NCBI GenBank assembly: GCA_023255875.1 | Contig: JAGDVY010000039.1 | Coordinates: 1-49,285, forward strand | Direction: 5' to 3' | DNA: 49,285 nucleotides | From: Hydrogenobacter sp. | Lineage (GTDB): Bacteria; Aquificota; Aquificia; Aquificales; Aquificaceae | In this document: piece by piece, positions 49,203-49,285 of the stretch | Layout: the number at the start of each line of letters is the position of its first letter | How positions within the stretch are numbered: the stretch's first letter is position 1 | Notes under the pieces: model-generated | The model's input: the letters and a program-made list of their open reading frames with translations, nothing else | Database searches by the model: none | What the model was told of the DNA's origin: nothing | Position numbers and translations under genes: made by a program

Positions 49203-49285
49203 CCTTGTACCTCCTCCGCTGATGTTATTTTAGGGACGGTGTGTTAAAAAATCGTTAAGGGTCAGAGTAAAAGCTTGGGCTCGTA

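Overview
The window is about 49 kb of a compact, low-to-moderate-GC chromosome. It is almost certainly Aquificales (Hydrogenobacter/Thermocrinis/Aquifex-like), judging by remembered similarity of the Fe-SOD and the thioredoxin-like [2Fe-2S] ferredoxin to Aquifex proteins. Most of it is densely packed housekeeping genes: sod, rpsP-khpA, trpA, accB, efp, modABC, miaA, ffh, hfq, topA, fabG, rplT-pheS, ttuB/ttuA-like, nuoG, tkt, mnmE, rho, holA, hisB, argH, lolA, ilvE, hpf, mqnA, trpD and hemerythrin. Three tRNAs are present: Arg-ACG, Ser-UGA and Asp-GUC. There is a small CRISPR array of 4 repeats with no cas genes, lying just upstream of efp. Signals worth a second look: (1) a single-chain PLD-nuclease/HerA-ATPase fusion; (2) a cluster of nested inverted repeats between the CRISPR array and rlpA that looks like an unannotated structured RNA; (3) an archaemetzincin homologue whose catalytic His-Glu is replaced but whose structural Cys site is kept; (4) a bd-oxidase-like membrane protein carrying its own cytochrome c domain; (5) tRNAs fused into mRNAs with 0 or 7 nt spacing; (6) at least six decaying genes (PCu(A)C chaperone, molybdate-type regulator, FccB-like flavoprotein, Rieske-like protein, GNAT, a membrane protein). 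Everything here comes from reading the sequence and remembered family motifs; no searches or folding calculations were run.
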